DNA of 64,000 nt. Source: Polaromonas sp. GTDB taxonomy: Bacteria > Pseudomonadota > Gammaproteobacteria > Burkholderiales > Burkholderiaceae_C. Of this stretch, positions 10,601-18,437 are shown one piece after another. Below the pieces are notes generated by a model. That model was not told the DNA's origin. It searched no databases and saw nothing but the letters and a program-made list of their open reading frames with translations. How positions within the stretch are numbered: position 1 is the first letter of the stretch; the number at the start of each line of letters is the position of its first letter. Position numbers and translations under genes: made by a program. Location of the stretch: positions 1 through 64,000 of the forward strand of contig NZ_JAQSDN010000003.1 of NCBI RefSeq assembly GCF_029945925.1, given 5' to 3'.

Positions 10601-11057
10601 TCTGGAAATACTCGCGGTCTGCCAGCTTGACACCGATGTTGCCGAGGTCCGAGTCGAAAACGATGCGGCCGCCGGCATCCAGCACCCAGATGGCGCGCAC
10701 GAAGGGGAGGCCGTTCAGCTGCTCGCGCAGCATGGCGCGGGCCGAGTGTTCGTCAAGCCGTTTTTCTTCCTGCAATGCCAGCAGCCGGCTGGCGGCAAGT
10801 TGAAGGCGCTGGTCCACCGTCTGGAAGGACTGGCCGGTTTGTTCCTCGATCACCTGCACCAGCGACTGGGTCAGTTTCTCGCCGGCGCGCAAGGCTTCGC
10901 CGCGAAGGTAAAAGAGGGCGATGACCACCGCGCAGGCAGAAACCACCATCAGGCCGCCAATCAGCCAGGCGATCGGGCGACCGATGGAGTCCTGCGCAGA
11001 GTCTGCATGCGTCTGTGATTGCCGGAGCGGCGCATCAACTTGCCAGGGCCAACGCAT
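7668..11057 (-). CDS. Multi-PAS/GAF membrane sensor histidine kinase, orphan
   Basis: 1129 residues. Order: membrane helix at about 30-52; a periplasmic double-Cache-like sensor domain to about 300; a second helix near 305-325; PAS with PAC (337-455) containing FITDASGHMAFVNDQW; a second PAS (460-580); a GAF domain (595-765); a third PAS (785-905) containing YPIWTIDPEGNATFVSQAWY; HisKA (905-975) with the phospho-acceptor in SYSVSHDLRSPL; and a C-terminal HATPase with NLLGNAWKFS, DNGAGFDM and GTGIGLA. There is no receiver domain and no response-regulator gene nearby, so the partner is unknown. It lies 148 bases downstream of livF in the same direction. A link to aromatic sensing is possible but only from position. 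Confidence 0.92.
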   Translation of the reverse strand: MRWPWQVDAPLRQSQTHADSAQDSIGRPIAWLIGGLMVVSACAVVIALFYLRGEALRAGEKLTQSLVQVIEEQTGQSFQTVDQRLQLAASRLLALQEEKRLDEHSARAMLREQLNGLPFVRAIWVLDAGGRIVFDSDLGNIGVKLADREYFQIYQQRPSAGFHISAPVRSRTTGAWLISASRPLRAANGSFAGVIVAAVEPLYFDRLWRGVDLGDGGAIALFRRGGVLMMRSPMDDTVMGKAFPDRPLFSEHLPRSAQGVYQATSPIDGKVRMIAYRALAPYPELVIYVGAPYDEVLAPWKRFATLTWLIWLAAAAAVALLSALLYRYSQQRARTQLRFRQLAQAMPQIVFITDASGHMAFVNDQWTNVTGLPAEASLQGGWFTRVHPDDLERTAEDFRRAIESGQGIHNEHRLLCGDGTYRWQLARVIPNRDDAGRIVSWYGTSTDIDDLKQAEAALHAQTELLRMAGQLSRVGGWALELPGMRFLWSDEALLILEQPPGSAPTLASAIGLCTEQSQALAARVTQECVASGTPFDVEVEMVTSTGRHIWVRSLGQAVRDGQGTIIRMQGALQDVTERVKAEHEVQAHLQTLQRAAEAAQAITQHHTLEAVMQEVADQARSIIGAHQAVISLRRGPEKDQTTTALSLSDKYANDRHWMDPPDGSGISAVPGETRRSMRLTQAELQAHPRWRGFGAYTDQHPPLRGWLAVPLTGRDGSNVGLLQLSDKHEGDFTRQDEYVVAELAQLALIAIDNVNLLAQVQEFNSSLEEKIAQRTRELSRQEALLRALAEQAPYPIWTIDPEGNATFVSQAWYELFGGAPPDWHGRAWMGLVHADDLPGMLEAWHGHRQTRTPHAGTRRLRTPDGSYRLMAYRVSPVLNDAGEEMFWVGIDVDITEIKATETALRLTNAELEAFSYSVSHDLRSPLTTVDGFSRLLLNELQGQESLKVQHYLARIQAGVDKMGHLIEALLSLAHVTRQALQHEPVDLSAISTEILARLQSADRSRHGVFSVEPGLLVHGDSRLLQAVMENLLGNAWKFSAHCSNATISVGRLGPRGAFFVRDNGAGFDMAYADKLFGTFQRLHDVAEFAGTGIGLATVARVISRHGGRIWAESAPGQGATFFFTLQATT

Positions 11058-11205
11058 GCATCCAGCCTTTCAGTGGGGCCGGTCATGTTGCCCGGCGTGG
11101 ATCATGATGCCATGCGGGTCGAACTTTGTCGATTGCGACAAGCCCTTGCTGCGCCTGGGTCCGGCTACGCCCGCTTCACATTTTTTTCTGTTCCTTCTGT
11201 GTCGG

Positions 11206-11943
11206 CTAGACGCCCAGATATTGCGTCAGCAGCGCCGGCCGTGCGTGCAGCTCGGCCGAGCTGCCTTCAAACACCACCTCGCCCTTGACCAGAATCACGT
11301 TGCGATCGGTGATCTGCGTCACGTGTTTCCAGTTCTTGTCGACGATCACGCTGCTGATGCCGCTTTCGCGAATCACGCCGCAGATGCGCCAGATCTCGCG
11401 CGCAATCAGCGGTGCCAGGCCTTCGGTGGCTTCGTCGAGGATCAGTACGTCGGGGTTGGTCATCAGCGCGCGACCGATGGTGAGCATCTGCTGCTCGCCG
11501 CCCGACAGTTGCTGCCCGCCGTGGCCCAGGCGTTCCTTCAGGCGCGGGAAGGTCTCCAGCACCCGGTCGTAGGTCCAGTCGTTCCTTCGGCCCACGCCGT
11601 CTGCGGCGCTTCCCGGTCGGCCGGCACGCGCGGCCATCTTGAGGTTCTCGACCACACTGAGGTTGCCGAAGATGCCGCGGCCTTCGGGCACATAGGCGAT
11701 GCCGAGCTGGGAAATTTCGTAGGGTGCCCGGCCCATCATCGGTTGGCCCATGATGTCCAGGCTGCCCGATCGCGGCTTGACCAGGCCCATGATGCTTTTG
11801 AGCAGGGTGCTTTTTCCCATGCCGTTGCGGCCCATGAGGCCTATGGTTTCACCACGCGCGACGGAAAAGTTGATGCCGCGCAGGATATGGCTTGCGCCGT
11901 AATAGGTGTGCAGGTCCTTGGCGTCGATCAGCAGGTCGGCCAT
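11206..11943 (-). CDS. livF: Branched-chain-type ABC transporter ATP-binding protein (LivF-like)
   Basis: 245 residues. Walker A is GRNGMGKSTLL (about 38-48), the ABC signature LSGGEQQ is near 145, and Walker B is VLILDEATEGLAP. It has the shorter LivF length and the LivF-type ending TQYLGV. Its ATG shares one base with the stop of the preceding livG gene, so the two are translationally coupled. Together with LivG, LivH, LivM and the binding protein at 15434 it forms one high-affinity importer in the cytoplasmic membrane. Its place beside benzoate-CoA ligase suggests uptake of benzoate or another aromatic acid rather than amino acids. Confidence 0.93.
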   Translation of the reverse strand: MADLLIDAKDLHTYYGASHILRGINFSVARGETIGLMGRNGMGKSTLLKSIMGLVKPRSGSLDIMGQPMMGRAPYEISQLGIAYVPEGRGIFGNLSVVENLKMAARAGRPGSAADGVGRRNDWTYDRVLETFPRLKERLGHGGQQLSGGEQQMLTIGRALMTNPDVLILDEATEGLAPLIAREIWRICGVIRESGISSVIVDKNWKHVTQITDRNVILVKGEVVFEGSSAELHARPALLTQYLGV

Positions 11944-12692
11944 CAGTGTTCCTCCCCAAGATAGGCGGCCTGCACGCCGGCATCGGCCCGGATCTCGGCG
12001 GGTGTGCCGCTGGCAATCACCTGGCCGTTGACCATGACGGTCAGCCGGTCGGCCAGAGTGAAGACCGCGTCCATGTCGTGTTCGACCAGCAGGATGCCGT
12101 GGTCGGCCTTGAGTTTGAGCAGCAGCGCGACCATGCGTTCGGCCTCGGCCACACCCATGCCGGCCAGTGGTTCGTCGAGCAGCAGCACCTGCGGCTCGGT
12201 GGCCAGTGTCATGGCAATTTCAAGCTGGCGCTGTTCGCCATGGCTGGTGGCGCCGGCGATCGCCTGTTTGCGGTTTTCCAGGCCGGAAAGCTCAATGGCC
12301 CTTTCAGTCCGGGCGTTGACTGCTCTTAAATGGGTAGCACGGCTGAGCCAGTGCAGGGCATGCGGCTGGCGCGACTGCGCGGCCAGGCGGACGTTTTCCC
12401 AGACCGTGAAGGGCAGGAAGATATTGGTTTTCTGGTAGCTGCGGCCCAGGCCCTGGCGCGAGATTTTCTCCGGGTTCCAGCCGGTGATGTCGCGGTCGCC
12501 GAGCCGCACCGAGCCCGAGGTGGGCGGCAGGTCGCCGGAGAGCAGGTTGGTCAGCGTCGATTTGCCGGCGCCGTTGGGGCCGATCACGGCGTGGATCTGC
12601 TTGCGCTGCAGGTCCAGCGACACGTCGCTGACCGCAGCCAGGCCGCCGAAACGTTTGGTCAGGTTTTTCGCAGAGAGCAGTATTTCACTCAT
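11943..12692 (-). CDS. livG: Branched-chain-type ABC transporter ATP-binding protein (LivG-like)
   Basis: 249 residues from the ATG at 12692; the open frame extends upstream but inside livM, and family members begin at MSEILLSAKNLTKRFGG. Walker A is GPNGAGKSTLTNLLSG, the signature is the SHGEQRQLEIA variant common in LivG proteins, and Walker B is VLLLDEPLAGM. The LivG-specific NIFLPFTVWENVRLA stretch is present. The start overlaps the 3' end of livM by 8 bases and the stop overlaps the start of livF. It is the second nucleotide-binding subunit of the importer. Confidence 0.93.
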   Translation of the reverse strand: MSEILLSAKNLTKRFGGLAAVSDVSLDLQRKQIHAVIGPNGAGKSTLTNLLSGDLPPTSGSVRLGDRDITGWNPEKISRQGLGRSYQKTNIFLPFTVWENVRLAAQSRQPHALHWLSRATHLRAVNARTERAIELSGLENRKQAIAGATSHGEQRQLEIAMTLATEPQVLLLDEPLAGMGVAEAERMVALLLKLKADHGILLVEHDMDAVFTLADRLTVMVNGQVIASGTPAEIRADAGVQAAYLGEEH

Positions 12693-13692
12693 CGCTGGCC
12701 CCTCTGCTTTTGCCAAAGCGTTCCACCAGACCCAGAATGCCGCGCGGCGCAAAGGTCACCAGCAACACGATGAACAAGCCCATCCACAACTGCCAGTGCT
12801 TGCCGAGGTTGACGCTGCCGACCTGCGGCAGGTCCTTGAAGACATGCAGCAGGTATTCAAAAGCGAAGGCGCCGACAATCGCGCCGGCGAAGTTGCCCAT
12901 GCCGCCGAGAATGACCATCATGATCGCGTGCGCGCTCATGTGAAAACCCATCAGTTCGGGGTTGATGTAGCCGGTTTGTGTGCCCCACAGGTAGCCCGCC
13001 AGGCCGGCCAGCGCGCCGGCCAATGTGAAGGCCGTGAGTTTGTAGCGGAAGGTGCCGAAACCCATGGCACGCATGCGGTGTTCGTTGACGCGGATGCCGG
13101 CCAGCGCGCGGCCGAACGGGCTCCACAGCAGGCGGCGCAAAAAGGCGTAGACCATCAGCATCACGGCCAGCGTGAAGTAATACAGCGTGCGCTTGTTGTC
13201 CAGATCGAACGGCATCCAGCCGAACAAGGTGGTGTCGGGCTTGAAATTGATGTACAGCCCGTCCGAACCACCCAGCACCTTGTTGTCGAAAAACAGGAAG
13301 AACACCATTTGCGCAAACGCCATGGTGACCATGATGAAGTAGATGCCGTGGGTGCGAACGACAAAAAAACCGATGATCAGCGCGGCCAGTCCCGAGGCCA
13401 GCACCGCCACGGGCAATGTCCACCACAGACTGACGGCTTCGCCCTGCGGCATGAGGAAGGCCAGCGCATAGCCGGCCAGGCCGAAGTAGGCGGCGTGCCC
13501 GAGCGAAACCAGGCCGGTGACGCCCTGCAGCAGGTCCAGGCTCATGGCAAAAATCGCCATGATCATCATGCGTGTGACCATCTGGGTGTAGAAATCGGTG
13601 CCCGCAAACGGGAAGGCGACGAGGGCGACCAGGCCAAGTGCCAGCGTGACCTGCACGCCGCGCGGCAGGAATTCGAGATTTGACTTGGTCAT
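12685..13692 (-). CDS. livM: Branched-chain-type ABC transporter permease (LivM-like)
   Basis: 335 residues with about ten hydrophobic helices. It carries the LivM-family segments MAIFAMSLDLLQGVTGLVSL near the N-terminus and MVILGGMGNFAGAIVGAFAF near the C-terminus, the latter being the conserved EAA-like loop that contacts the ATPases. It forms the membrane channel with LivH. It overlaps livG downstream. The 145-base gap to livH upstream is largely a repeat element, so livH and livMGF may be less tightly coupled than is usual. Confidence 0.93.
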   Translation of the reverse strand: MTKSNLEFLPRGVQVTLALGLVALVAFPFAGTDFYTQMVTRMMIMAIFAMSLDLLQGVTGLVSLGHAAYFGLAGYALAFLMPQGEAVSLWWTLPVAVLASGLAALIIGFFVVRTHGIYFIMVTMAFAQMVFFLFFDNKVLGGSDGLYINFKPDTTLFGWMPFDLDNKRTLYYFTLAVMLMVYAFLRRLLWSPFGRALAGIRVNEHRMRAMGFGTFRYKLTAFTLAGALAGLAGYLWGTQTGYINPELMGFHMSAHAIMMVILGGMGNFAGAIVGAFAFEYLLHVFKDLPQVGSVNLGKHWQLWMGLFIVLLVTFAPRGILGLVERFGKSRGASDE

Positions 13693-13739
13693 GCCACCAC
13701 CACGGAAAGTGAATAGCTTGAAGGGAAAGACCTTTCAGT

Positions 13740-13830
13740 CAGGGCCGCGGATCTGGCTTTGCCAGTCCGCAGGCGCAGCGGCCCCCTCGGGGGGCAGCGC
13801 ATTACACGAAGTGAAAAGCGTGGGGGTGTT
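13740..13830 (+). repeat. Double-hairpin dispersed repeat (copy 1)
   Basis: Contains GGGCCGCGG, the hairpin CTGGCTTTGCCAG, CGCAGGCGCAGCG, then the hairpin GCCCCCTCGGGGGGC, and ends GTGAAAAGCGTGGGGGTG. Close relatives lie at 23124-23215 (opposite strand) and 36068-36166. It occupies the livH-livM gap and could fold in the transcript to modulate expression across the operon. Confidence 0.75.
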
Positions 13831-13837
13831 AACGTGC

Positions 13838-14701
13838 TCATTGCTTGAACAAGCCTTCAGGCTTCCAGAGCAGCACCGCCGCCATCAACATGTAAATCAG
13901 CATGCCGGCCACCTGCGGCAGCAGCACCTTGCCGAAGGTATCGACCAGGCCAACCAGCAGCGCAGAAATGAGGGCGCCGCGCACCGAGCCGATGCCGCCG
14001 ATGACCACCACCACAAAACACATGATGAGCACCTGCGAGCCCATGTTGGGGTAGACGCTGGCGATCGGCGCGGCAATCATGCCGGCCACCGCGGCCAGCG
14101 TCACGCCGAGGGCAAACACCACCGCGTGAATAAGCTTGATGTTGATGCCCAGGGCGCCGGCCATGTCGCGGTTGAAGGCGCCGGCGCGGATTTTCATGCC
14201 CAGCCGGGTTTTTGAAATCAGCAGGTACAGGCCGACCGCCAATGCAATACACACGCCCGACATGAACAGGCGGTAGACCGGGTAGGACAGGTTCTCGGTC
14301 AGCGGGATGGACGCGCTGAGCAGCTCGGGAATCGGCACACCATGGACATCGTCCCCCCAGACAATGGAACGCAGCTCTTCAAAGATGTAGATCAGGCCGA
14401 AGGTCAGCAACACCTGGTCGAGGTGGTCGCGCTGGTAGAAATGGCGAAACAGCAGCCATTCCAGCGCTAGGCCGAAGATGGCCGACAACACGGCGCCGCC
14501 GAGGATGGCCAGCGTCAGGCTGCCGAAATAGGCACTGAGCGACCAGGCCAGGTAGGCGCCCAGCATGTAGAAGCTGCCGTGGGCCAGGTTGACCACACCC
14601 ATGATGCCGAAAATCAGCGTCAGGCCGGCGGCCAGCATGAACAGCAGCAGGCCGTACTGGACGCTGTTGAGCAGCTGGATGAGAAAGTTCGCGAGATCCA
14701 T
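13838..14701 (-). CDS. livH: Branched-chain-type ABC transporter permease (LivH-like)
   Basis: 287 residues, about eight membrane helices. It has the LivH-type start FLIQLLNSVQYGLLLFMLAA and the conserved GIMGVVNLAHGSFYMLGAY, plus MCFVVVVIGGIGSVRGALIS near the C-terminus as the ATPase-contacting loop. It pairs with LivM. A LysE-family gene lies only 9 bases upstream in the same direction, so the two are probably co-transcribed. Confidence 0.93.
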   Translation of the reverse strand: MDLANFLIQLLNSVQYGLLLFMLAAGLTLIFGIMGVVNLAHGSFYMLGAYLAWSLSAYFGSLTLAILGGAVLSAIFGLALEWLLFRHFYQRDHLDQVLLTFGLIYIFEELRSIVWGDDVHGVPIPELLSASIPLTENLSYPVYRLFMSGVCIALAVGLYLLISKTRLGMKIRAGAFNRDMAGALGINIKLIHAVVFALGVTLAAVAGMIAAPIASVYPNMGSQVLIMCFVVVVIGGIGSVRGALISALLVGLVDTFGKVLLPQVAGMLIYMLMAAVLLWKPEGLFKQ

Positions 14702-14710
14702 CGTGTTGCT

Positions 14711-15337
14711 TCAGGCCTGCCTGCGGGTGAGCAGCAGGAGCCCCCCCATGAGCGTGAACAGCCCGCCAGAGACGCGATTGAACCAGCGCACCGCGCGGCT
14801 CGAACGCAGCAGCGGCGCAAGGCGCGACACGCCCAGCGCGCAACCGCTGAGCACACTGAACTCGAAGGCCATGAAGGTCAGCGCGAGGATGGCGAACTGC
14901 GGCACGAAGGGCTCGGCCGGATTGAGAAACTGGGGAAAGAAGGCGGCGAAAAAAAGCACGGCCTTGGGGTTGCTCGCACCGACCAGGAAGCCGCGCAGAA
15001 AAAACGAGCGGCGCGGCGCCTCAAGCGGACCCGCATCGGCCCGCAGCACCGAGGCGTCATTGCGAAAGGTTTTGACGCCCAGGTAAATCAGGTAGGCCGC
15101 GCCCAGCAGCTTGGCCGCCGTGAAGGCTGTTTCAGATGCGGCCAGCAGCGCGCCCAGGCCCAGGGCTGACAGCAACATCACGCCCAGCACGGCGCTGACG
15201 CTGCCCGCCACCGAGGTCATGGCCTTGCGCGGCCCATGGTTCAGCGAGGTCGTCATGCACATCAGCATGGTCGGGCCTGGCGTGAAGATCAGCAAGGCGA
15301 CGGCCGCGAGGTAGAGAAAGTAGGTGGTGAGGGTCAT
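14711..15337 (-). CDS. LysE/RhtB-family exporter
   Basis: 208 residues from the ATG at 15337 (MTLTTYFLYLAAVALLIFTP), the normal LysE/RhtB start; the open frame runs further upstream without family support. Six membrane helices are expected. The family hallmark FTPGPTMLMCMTTSLNHGPR follows the first helix and GASNPKAVLFFAAFFPQFL lies in the middle. Members export amino acids or other small polar metabolites. It is unusual to find it between the binding-protein and permease genes of an importer. Its substrate is unknown; an overflow product of the aromatic pathway is conceivable. Confidence 0.88.
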   Translation of the reverse strand: MTLTTYFLYLAAVALLIFTPGPTMLMCMTTSLNHGPRKAMTSVAGSVSAVLGVMLLSALGLGALLAASETAFTAAKLLGAAYLIYLGVKTFRNDASVLRADAGPLEAPRRSFFLRGFLVGASNPKAVLFFAAFFPQFLNPAEPFVPQFAILALTFMAFEFSVLSGCALGVSRLAPLLRSSRAVRWFNRVSGGLFTLMGGLLLLTRRQA

Positions 15338-15386
15338 GGGGGAAGCGAAAAGGATGGTCGCTGCGAAGCCAAGCAATGCACGTACC

Positions 15387-15420
15387 AAAAAAATGGGAGG
15401 TTCACGAACCTCCCATTTTG
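15387..15420 (-). terminator. Rho-independent terminator of the binding-protein gene
   Basis: A 13-bp perfect stem (AAAATGGGAGGTT at 15390-15402 with its complement at 15407-15419) and a 4-base loop are followed on the minus strand by seven T. It lies 14 bases beyond the stop of the gene at 15434. It would make the permease and ATPase genes depend on read-through or on a separate promoter. Confidence 0.88.
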
Positions 15421-15433
15421 GCGGGAAAAAAGC

Positions 15434-16633
15434 TTAGCCCATCTTGCAACCGGCGCCGGAGTCGGCCAGCGCCTTGGCGGCCACGCCGATGACCTTGTTT
15501 TCCTTGTTCTCGACCTGGCGCAGGTAGATGTCCTGCACCGGGTTGTGGGCCTTGCTCATGGTCCACTTGCCGCGCGGGCTGTCGATCACGGCGGACTCGA
15601 GCGCCTTGTACAGGGCCGGTTTGCTGTTCAGGTCGCCCTTGACCGCATTGGCGCCCTGGACCAGCAGCAGGCCGGTGTCGTAACCCTGCACCGCGTACAC
15701 GTCGGGCTGGCTGCGGAAGGCGGTGGCGTAGGCCAGGCGGAAGGCCTTGTTGCGCGGCGTGTCCAGCGAGTCGCTGTAATGCATGGTGGTGATGATGCCG
15801 TCGGCTGCGGGGCCGGCTGCGTTCAGAACACCTTCGGTCAGGAAGCCTGAGCCGTAAAGGGGAATCTTGCCCTTGAGACCCGCCGCCGCGTAGTCGCGGA
15901 TGAACTTGGCAGCGCCGCCGCCGGCAAAGAAGCAGGCCACGGCGTCGGGCTTGAGCGCGGCAATTTCGGTCAGCAGCGCCTGGAACTCGACGTTGGGGAA
16001 GGGCAGGCCCAGTTCCTTGATGATGGTGCCGCCGGCCGCGGTGTAGCTTTCCTTGAAGCCTTCAAAGGCCTCGTCGCCGGCAGCGTATTTCCAGGTGATC
16101 CACACGGCTTTTTTGTGGCCGCGGGCGACCATGGCCTGGCCCAGCGCGCGGGTGGGCTGGGAGTTGCTGAAGGAGGTGCGGAATACATTGGGTGCGCACA
16201 GGCCGCGGGTGGCGGCATGCACACCGGCGTTCGGGATCAGGCTCAGCACGCCGGAGTCGCGCGCCACTTTCTGGATGCCCATCTGCACGCCCGAGTGCAC
16301 GGTGCCGACCAGCACATCGACCTTGTCGCGCTGCACCAGCTTGCTGGCGTTTTCAACGCCCTTGGAAGGTTCGGACTCGTCGTCCACCTTGAAGTATTCG
16401 ATCTCGCGGCCGCCGAGCTTGCCGCCCTGCTGGTCGATGGCCAGGCGGAAACCGTTTTCAATCGCCACGCCGAGCTGCGCGAAGGTTCCGGTGTAGGGCA
16501 GCATGAAACCCACGCGCACCTTGCCGGACTGCGCCCGCACCACTTGAGGGAGCAGCAGGCCGGTGGAGGCGGCGCCGATGACGGCCGCACTCTGGCTCAG
16601 GATCAAACGACGTGAAGGAAGGCGTGAGGTCAT
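15434..16633 (-). CDS. ABC transporter substrate-binding protein (LivK/aromatic-acid type)
   Basis: 399 residues, periplasmic-binding-protein type I fold. The N-terminus carries a twin-arginine-like signal (SRRLILSQSAAVIGAASTGL) with a likely cut near VVRAQ/SGKV. The mature part begins KVRVGFMLPYTGTFAQLG, the standard Leu/Ile/Val-binding start. The protein should capture the substrate of the LivHMGF importer in the periplasm. Position next to benzoate-CoA ligase suggests an aromatic acid as ligand. The gene is closed by a strong terminator, consistent with a higher transcript level for the binding protein than for the membrane parts. Confidence 0.9.
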   Translation of the reverse strand: MTSRLPSRRLILSQSAAVIGAASTGLLLPQVVRAQSGKVRVGFMLPYTGTFAQLGVAIENGFRLAIDQQGGKLGGREIEYFKVDDESEPSKGVENASKLVQRDKVDVLVGTVHSGVQMGIQKVARDSGVLSLIPNAGVHAATRGLCAPNVFRTSFSNSQPTRALGQAMVARGHKKAVWITWKYAAGDEAFEGFKESYTAAGGTIIKELGLPFPNVEFQALLTEIAALKPDAVACFFAGGGAAKFIRDYAAAGLKGKIPLYGSGFLTEGVLNAAGPAADGIITTMHYSDSLDTPRNKAFRLAYATAFRSQPDVYAVQGYDTGLLLVQGANAVKGDLNSKPALYKALESAVIDSPRGKWTMSKAHNPVQDIYLRQVENKENKVIGVAAKALADSGAGCKMG

Positions 16634-16777
16634 GGATAACTCCTGGTTGGGACGGAACGAATAGCGCCGGAAGGCTTTGATGGTAACGGCGCGGTGCTGC
16701 GAAAACCCTAGTGAAAAACCCGAGATTCAGGATTAAATTGTTTATACCTAAAGCAATTACCCTGCCAGCCTGAGTGC

Positions 16778-18361
16778 TCAGGCCGTGCCCTGCTGGCGCA
16801 GCTTGAAGCGCTGGATCTTGCCGGTCGCGGTTTTCGGCAGCTCGTCCACAAACTCGATCCAGCGCGGGTATTTGTAAGGCGCCAGTTGCTGCTTGACGTG
16901 AACCTTGAGGTCGTCGGCCGAGGCGGTCTGGCCCTTCTTGAGCACCACAAAGGCCTTGGGTTTGACCAGCTGGTCGGCATCGGCCAGGCCGACCACCGCC
17001 ACTTCCAGCACCGCCGGGTGCGTCATTAGCGACGCCTCCACCTCGAAGGGCGAGACATAGATGCCGCCGACTTTGAGCATGTCGTCGGTGCGGCCGCTGT
17101 AGGTGTAGTAGCCGTCGGCATCCACCGTGTATTTGTCGCCGCTGCGTGTCCACTCGCCGGCAAACGTGGCTTTGGTCTTGGCGCGGCTGTTCCAGTACAT
17201 CAGGGCTGAACTCGGGCCTTTGATCTGCAGCTCGCCGATCTCGCCGACGCCGCAGTCCTGGCCGTCATCACCGACGATGCGCAGCGCATAACCGGGGACG
17301 GCCTTGCCGGTGCTGCCGTAACGTACTTCGCCGGGCCGGTTGCTCAGGAAGATGTGCAGCATCTCGGTCGAACCGATGCCGTCGAGGATGTCGCAGCCAT
17401 ACTCGGCGGCCCACTTGGTGCCGATGCCGGCGGGCAGGGCCTCACCGGCGCTGGTGCAGACGCGCAGGTTTAACGCGGCCCGGGGCGGGCGGGCCGGGTC
17501 TGCCAGCAGGGAGGCGTAGAGCGTGGGCACGCCGTAGAAAATGGTGGGCTGGTGTTCTTTCAGGATGCGGAAGACCTCGGCCGTGGTCGGGCGCGCCGGC
17601 AGCAGGATGGCCGTGGCGCCCACGCTCATCGGGAAGGTCAGGCCGTTGCCCAGCCCGTAGGCAAAAAACAGCTTGGCCGCGGAATACACCACATCGGATT
17701 CCTGGATGCCCAGCACACCCCGGCCGTAGAGCTCGGCGGTCTGGATCAGGTGACTGTGCAGGTGCACCGTGCCTTTGGGGGCGCCGGTCGAGCCGCTGGA
17801 GTACAGCCAAAAGCAGGCGTCGTCGGCGCAGGTGGGCGCTATGGTTTTGGTAGCTTCTTGCGCCCGTACCATCTGGGCCAGGCTCGCATGCGGTGCGGCG
17901 TCTTCCGCGCCGGCAACAATCACGCTGCGCAGTGTGGGGATGTGCCCGATCAGCGGCTCAAACGCGGGCAGCAGCGCCCGGGACACAATCAGGCCCTGGG
18001 CGCGCGAGTCGCGCAGCATGAAGTCGAAGTCGGGCGTGGTCAGCAGGGTGTTGGCGGCCACCGGTACCACACCGGCCAGGATGCAGCCCAGAAAAGCCAC
18101 CGGCCATTCAGGGGTGTCCAGCATGGCCAGCAGGACGCGGCTTTCGGGGGCGAAGCCCTGGGCGCGCAGCGCATTGGCGAAGCGGTGGGACTGGTTGGCG
18201 AGTTCACCGTAAGTCAGCGTCGCACCGTTGACGGCATCGACAAATGCGAGCTTGTCGGCGCGGTTGGCGTTGCGCTCCAGCAGGTCATGGGCGGCGTTGT
18301 AGTCGCGGGGAATGTCAACGCGAGGGGGGCTCACCGAATGGTCGGCGCGGCTCAGGTTCAT
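16778..18361 (-). CDS. bclA: Benzoate-CoA ligase
   Basis: 527 residues of the AMP-forming acyl-CoA synthetase family, at the length and with the sequence style of benzoate-CoA ligases: the N-terminus ends in NAAHDLLERNANRADKLAFV. The AMP-binding motif YSSGSTGAPKGTVH is near residue 185, the A8 motif KVGGIYVSPFEVE near 440, and the catalytic lysine is in PKTATGKIQRFKLR near the C-terminus. It activates benzoate to benzoyl-CoA with ATP and CoA in the cytoplasm, the entry step for BoxB/BoxC. It lies downstream of the flavodoxin gene in the same direction and 144 bases before the binding-protein gene. Confidence 0.94.
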   Translation of the reverse strand: MNLSRADHSVSPPRVDIPRDYNAAHDLLERNANRADKLAFVDAVNGATLTYGELANQSHRFANALRAQGFAPESRVLLAMLDTPEWPVAFLGCILAGVVPVAANTLLTTPDFDFMLRDSRAQGLIVSRALLPAFEPLIGHIPTLRSVIVAGAEDAAPHASLAQMVRAQEATKTIAPTCADDACFWLYSSGSTGAPKGTVHLHSHLIQTAELYGRGVLGIQESDVVYSAAKLFFAYGLGNGLTFPMSVGATAILLPARPTTAEVFRILKEHQPTIFYGVPTLYASLLADPARPPRAALNLRVCTSAGEALPAGIGTKWAAEYGCDILDGIGSTEMLHIFLSNRPGEVRYGSTGKAVPGYALRIVGDDGQDCGVGEIGELQIKGPSSALMYWNSRAKTKATFAGEWTRSGDKYTVDADGYYTYSGRTDDMLKVGGIYVSPFEVEASLMTHPAVLEVAVVGLADADQLVKPKAFVVLKKGQTASADDLKVHVKQQLAPYKYPRWIEFVDELPKTATGKIQRFKLRQQGTA

Positions 18362-18381
18362 GGGGTCTCCGGATGCTCTCG

Positions 18382-18433
18382 TTTTTATAGCTGCCTGCGC
18401 CCGCCATTATTGGGTTGGAGGCTCATTTTAGTA
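18382..18433 (+). repeat. Dispersed 55-60 bp repeat (copy 2)
   Basis: Reads TTTTTATAGCTGCCTGCGCC, CGCCATTATTGGGTTGGAGG, then CTCATTTTAG. It is the same family as the copy at 3243 and fills most of the 76-base gap between the flavodoxin and benzoate-CoA ligase genes. Confidence 0.7.
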
Positions 18434-18437
18434 AAAC

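Noticed and set aside
12484..13683. 399-residue plus-strand frame across livG/livM
   Set aside because: It opposes well-supported permease and ATPase genes and is His/Gln/Asp-rich without a family.
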